A stretch of 40,273 nt of DNA, taken from Actinomycetes bacterium. Its GTDB lineage: Bacteria > Actinomycetota > Acidimicrobiia > Spongiisociales > SHLN01. The stretch's first letter is position 1; each line of letters starts with the position of its first letter. A program made the position numbers and the translations under genes. Positions 40,229 to 40,273 of the stretch are shown piece by piece. Below the pieces are notes generated by a model. That model did no database searches. It saw only the letters and a list, made by a program, of their open reading frames with translations, and had not been told where the DNA came from. Location of the stretch: NCBI GenBank assembly GCA_024638625.1, contig JAHEJY010000006.1, positions 1 to 40,273 on the forward strand. Reading direction: 5' to 3'.

Positions 40229-40273
40229 CGAGAGCCCTCTCCAGCCCTTCGGTCGGGTAATAGCGGCCGTCGT

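Noticed and set aside
1-40273. CRISPR arrays, insertion sequences, prophage, tRNA or rRNA genes
   Set aside because: No repeated spacer-like units, transposase or integrase motifs, inverted-repeat ends, or cloverleaf sequences with a GTTCGA-type T loop in proper context were recognised. Gene density and style are uniform throughout.

Overview
The window is an ordinary but very compact chromosomal stretch of a GC-rich bacterium that is almost certainly an actinobacterium (Actinomycetota). The evidence is gene order: chorismate genes, efp-nusB, pyrR-pyrB-pyrC-carA-carB-pyrD-pyrF, actinobacterial IHF, gmk, rpoZ, coaBC, priA, def, fmt, rpe, the rib operon, infC-rpmI-rplT, an rRNA methyltransferase, pheST, an arg gene, mpg and tyrS. 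This matches blocks known from Mycobacterium and Streptomyces, but with several losses and replacements (no aroK, pyrK, metK, bldD, rsmB or argCJBD here). Together with a type IV pilus remnant beside aroC, that suggests a deep-branching lineage such as an Acidimicrobiia-like group. The lineage is my inference. I see no mobile elements, CRISPR arrays, tRNA or rRNA genes. || Layout. 1-984: tail of a type IV pilus operon (PilO-like, PilP-like). 1034-5044: shikimate and leucine synthesis (aroC, aroB, leuA), with a structured leader before leuA. 5090-6000: efp and nusB. 6001-19517: a long run of overlapping or abutting genes opened by a PyrR-binding RNA hairpin: pyrR, pyrB, pyrC, carA, carB, pyrD, pyrF, a fused mIHF-guanylate kinase gene, rpoZ, coaBC, priA and def. 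19534-22086: fmt, rpe and a REC-GGDEF regulator. 22301-24457: a two-domain VOC protein and an MFS transporter. 24475-28031: FMN riboswitch followed by ribD-ribE-ribBA-ribH, closed by a clear intrinsic terminator at 28158-28182. 28332-30382: infC (AUC start), rpmI, rplT and a SpoU-type rRNA methyltransferase. 30395-35241: pheS, pheT, argF and mpg. 35248-37632 (minus strand): a class A penicillin-binding protein with PASTA domains and a lipobox. 37737-38969: a GAF histidine kinase. 39047-40228: tyrS. || How the genes work together. The pyr block encodes the whole de novo UMP pathway, and its first gene product can be repressed by its own RNA hairpin. Guanylate kinase, omega subunit, CoA synthesis, PriA and deformylase are strung behind it as housekeeping cargo. 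The rib block encodes all enzymes from GTP and ribulose-5-phosphate to riboflavin under FMN control; rpe, nearby, makes or consumes ribulose-5-phosphate. || The most unusual points are: the single-ORF fusion of actinobacterial IHF to guanylate kinase; a TyrRS whose HIGH motif reads TLGW; an RPE with Gln in place of a metal-binding His; an apparent lipoprotein class A PBP; a candidate pseudoknot (LEU-element-like) before leuA; and a recurrent TANNNT box 6-9 nt before ATG at five genes, which suggests leaderless transcription. I found no new multi-gene system such as a defence or secretion island.
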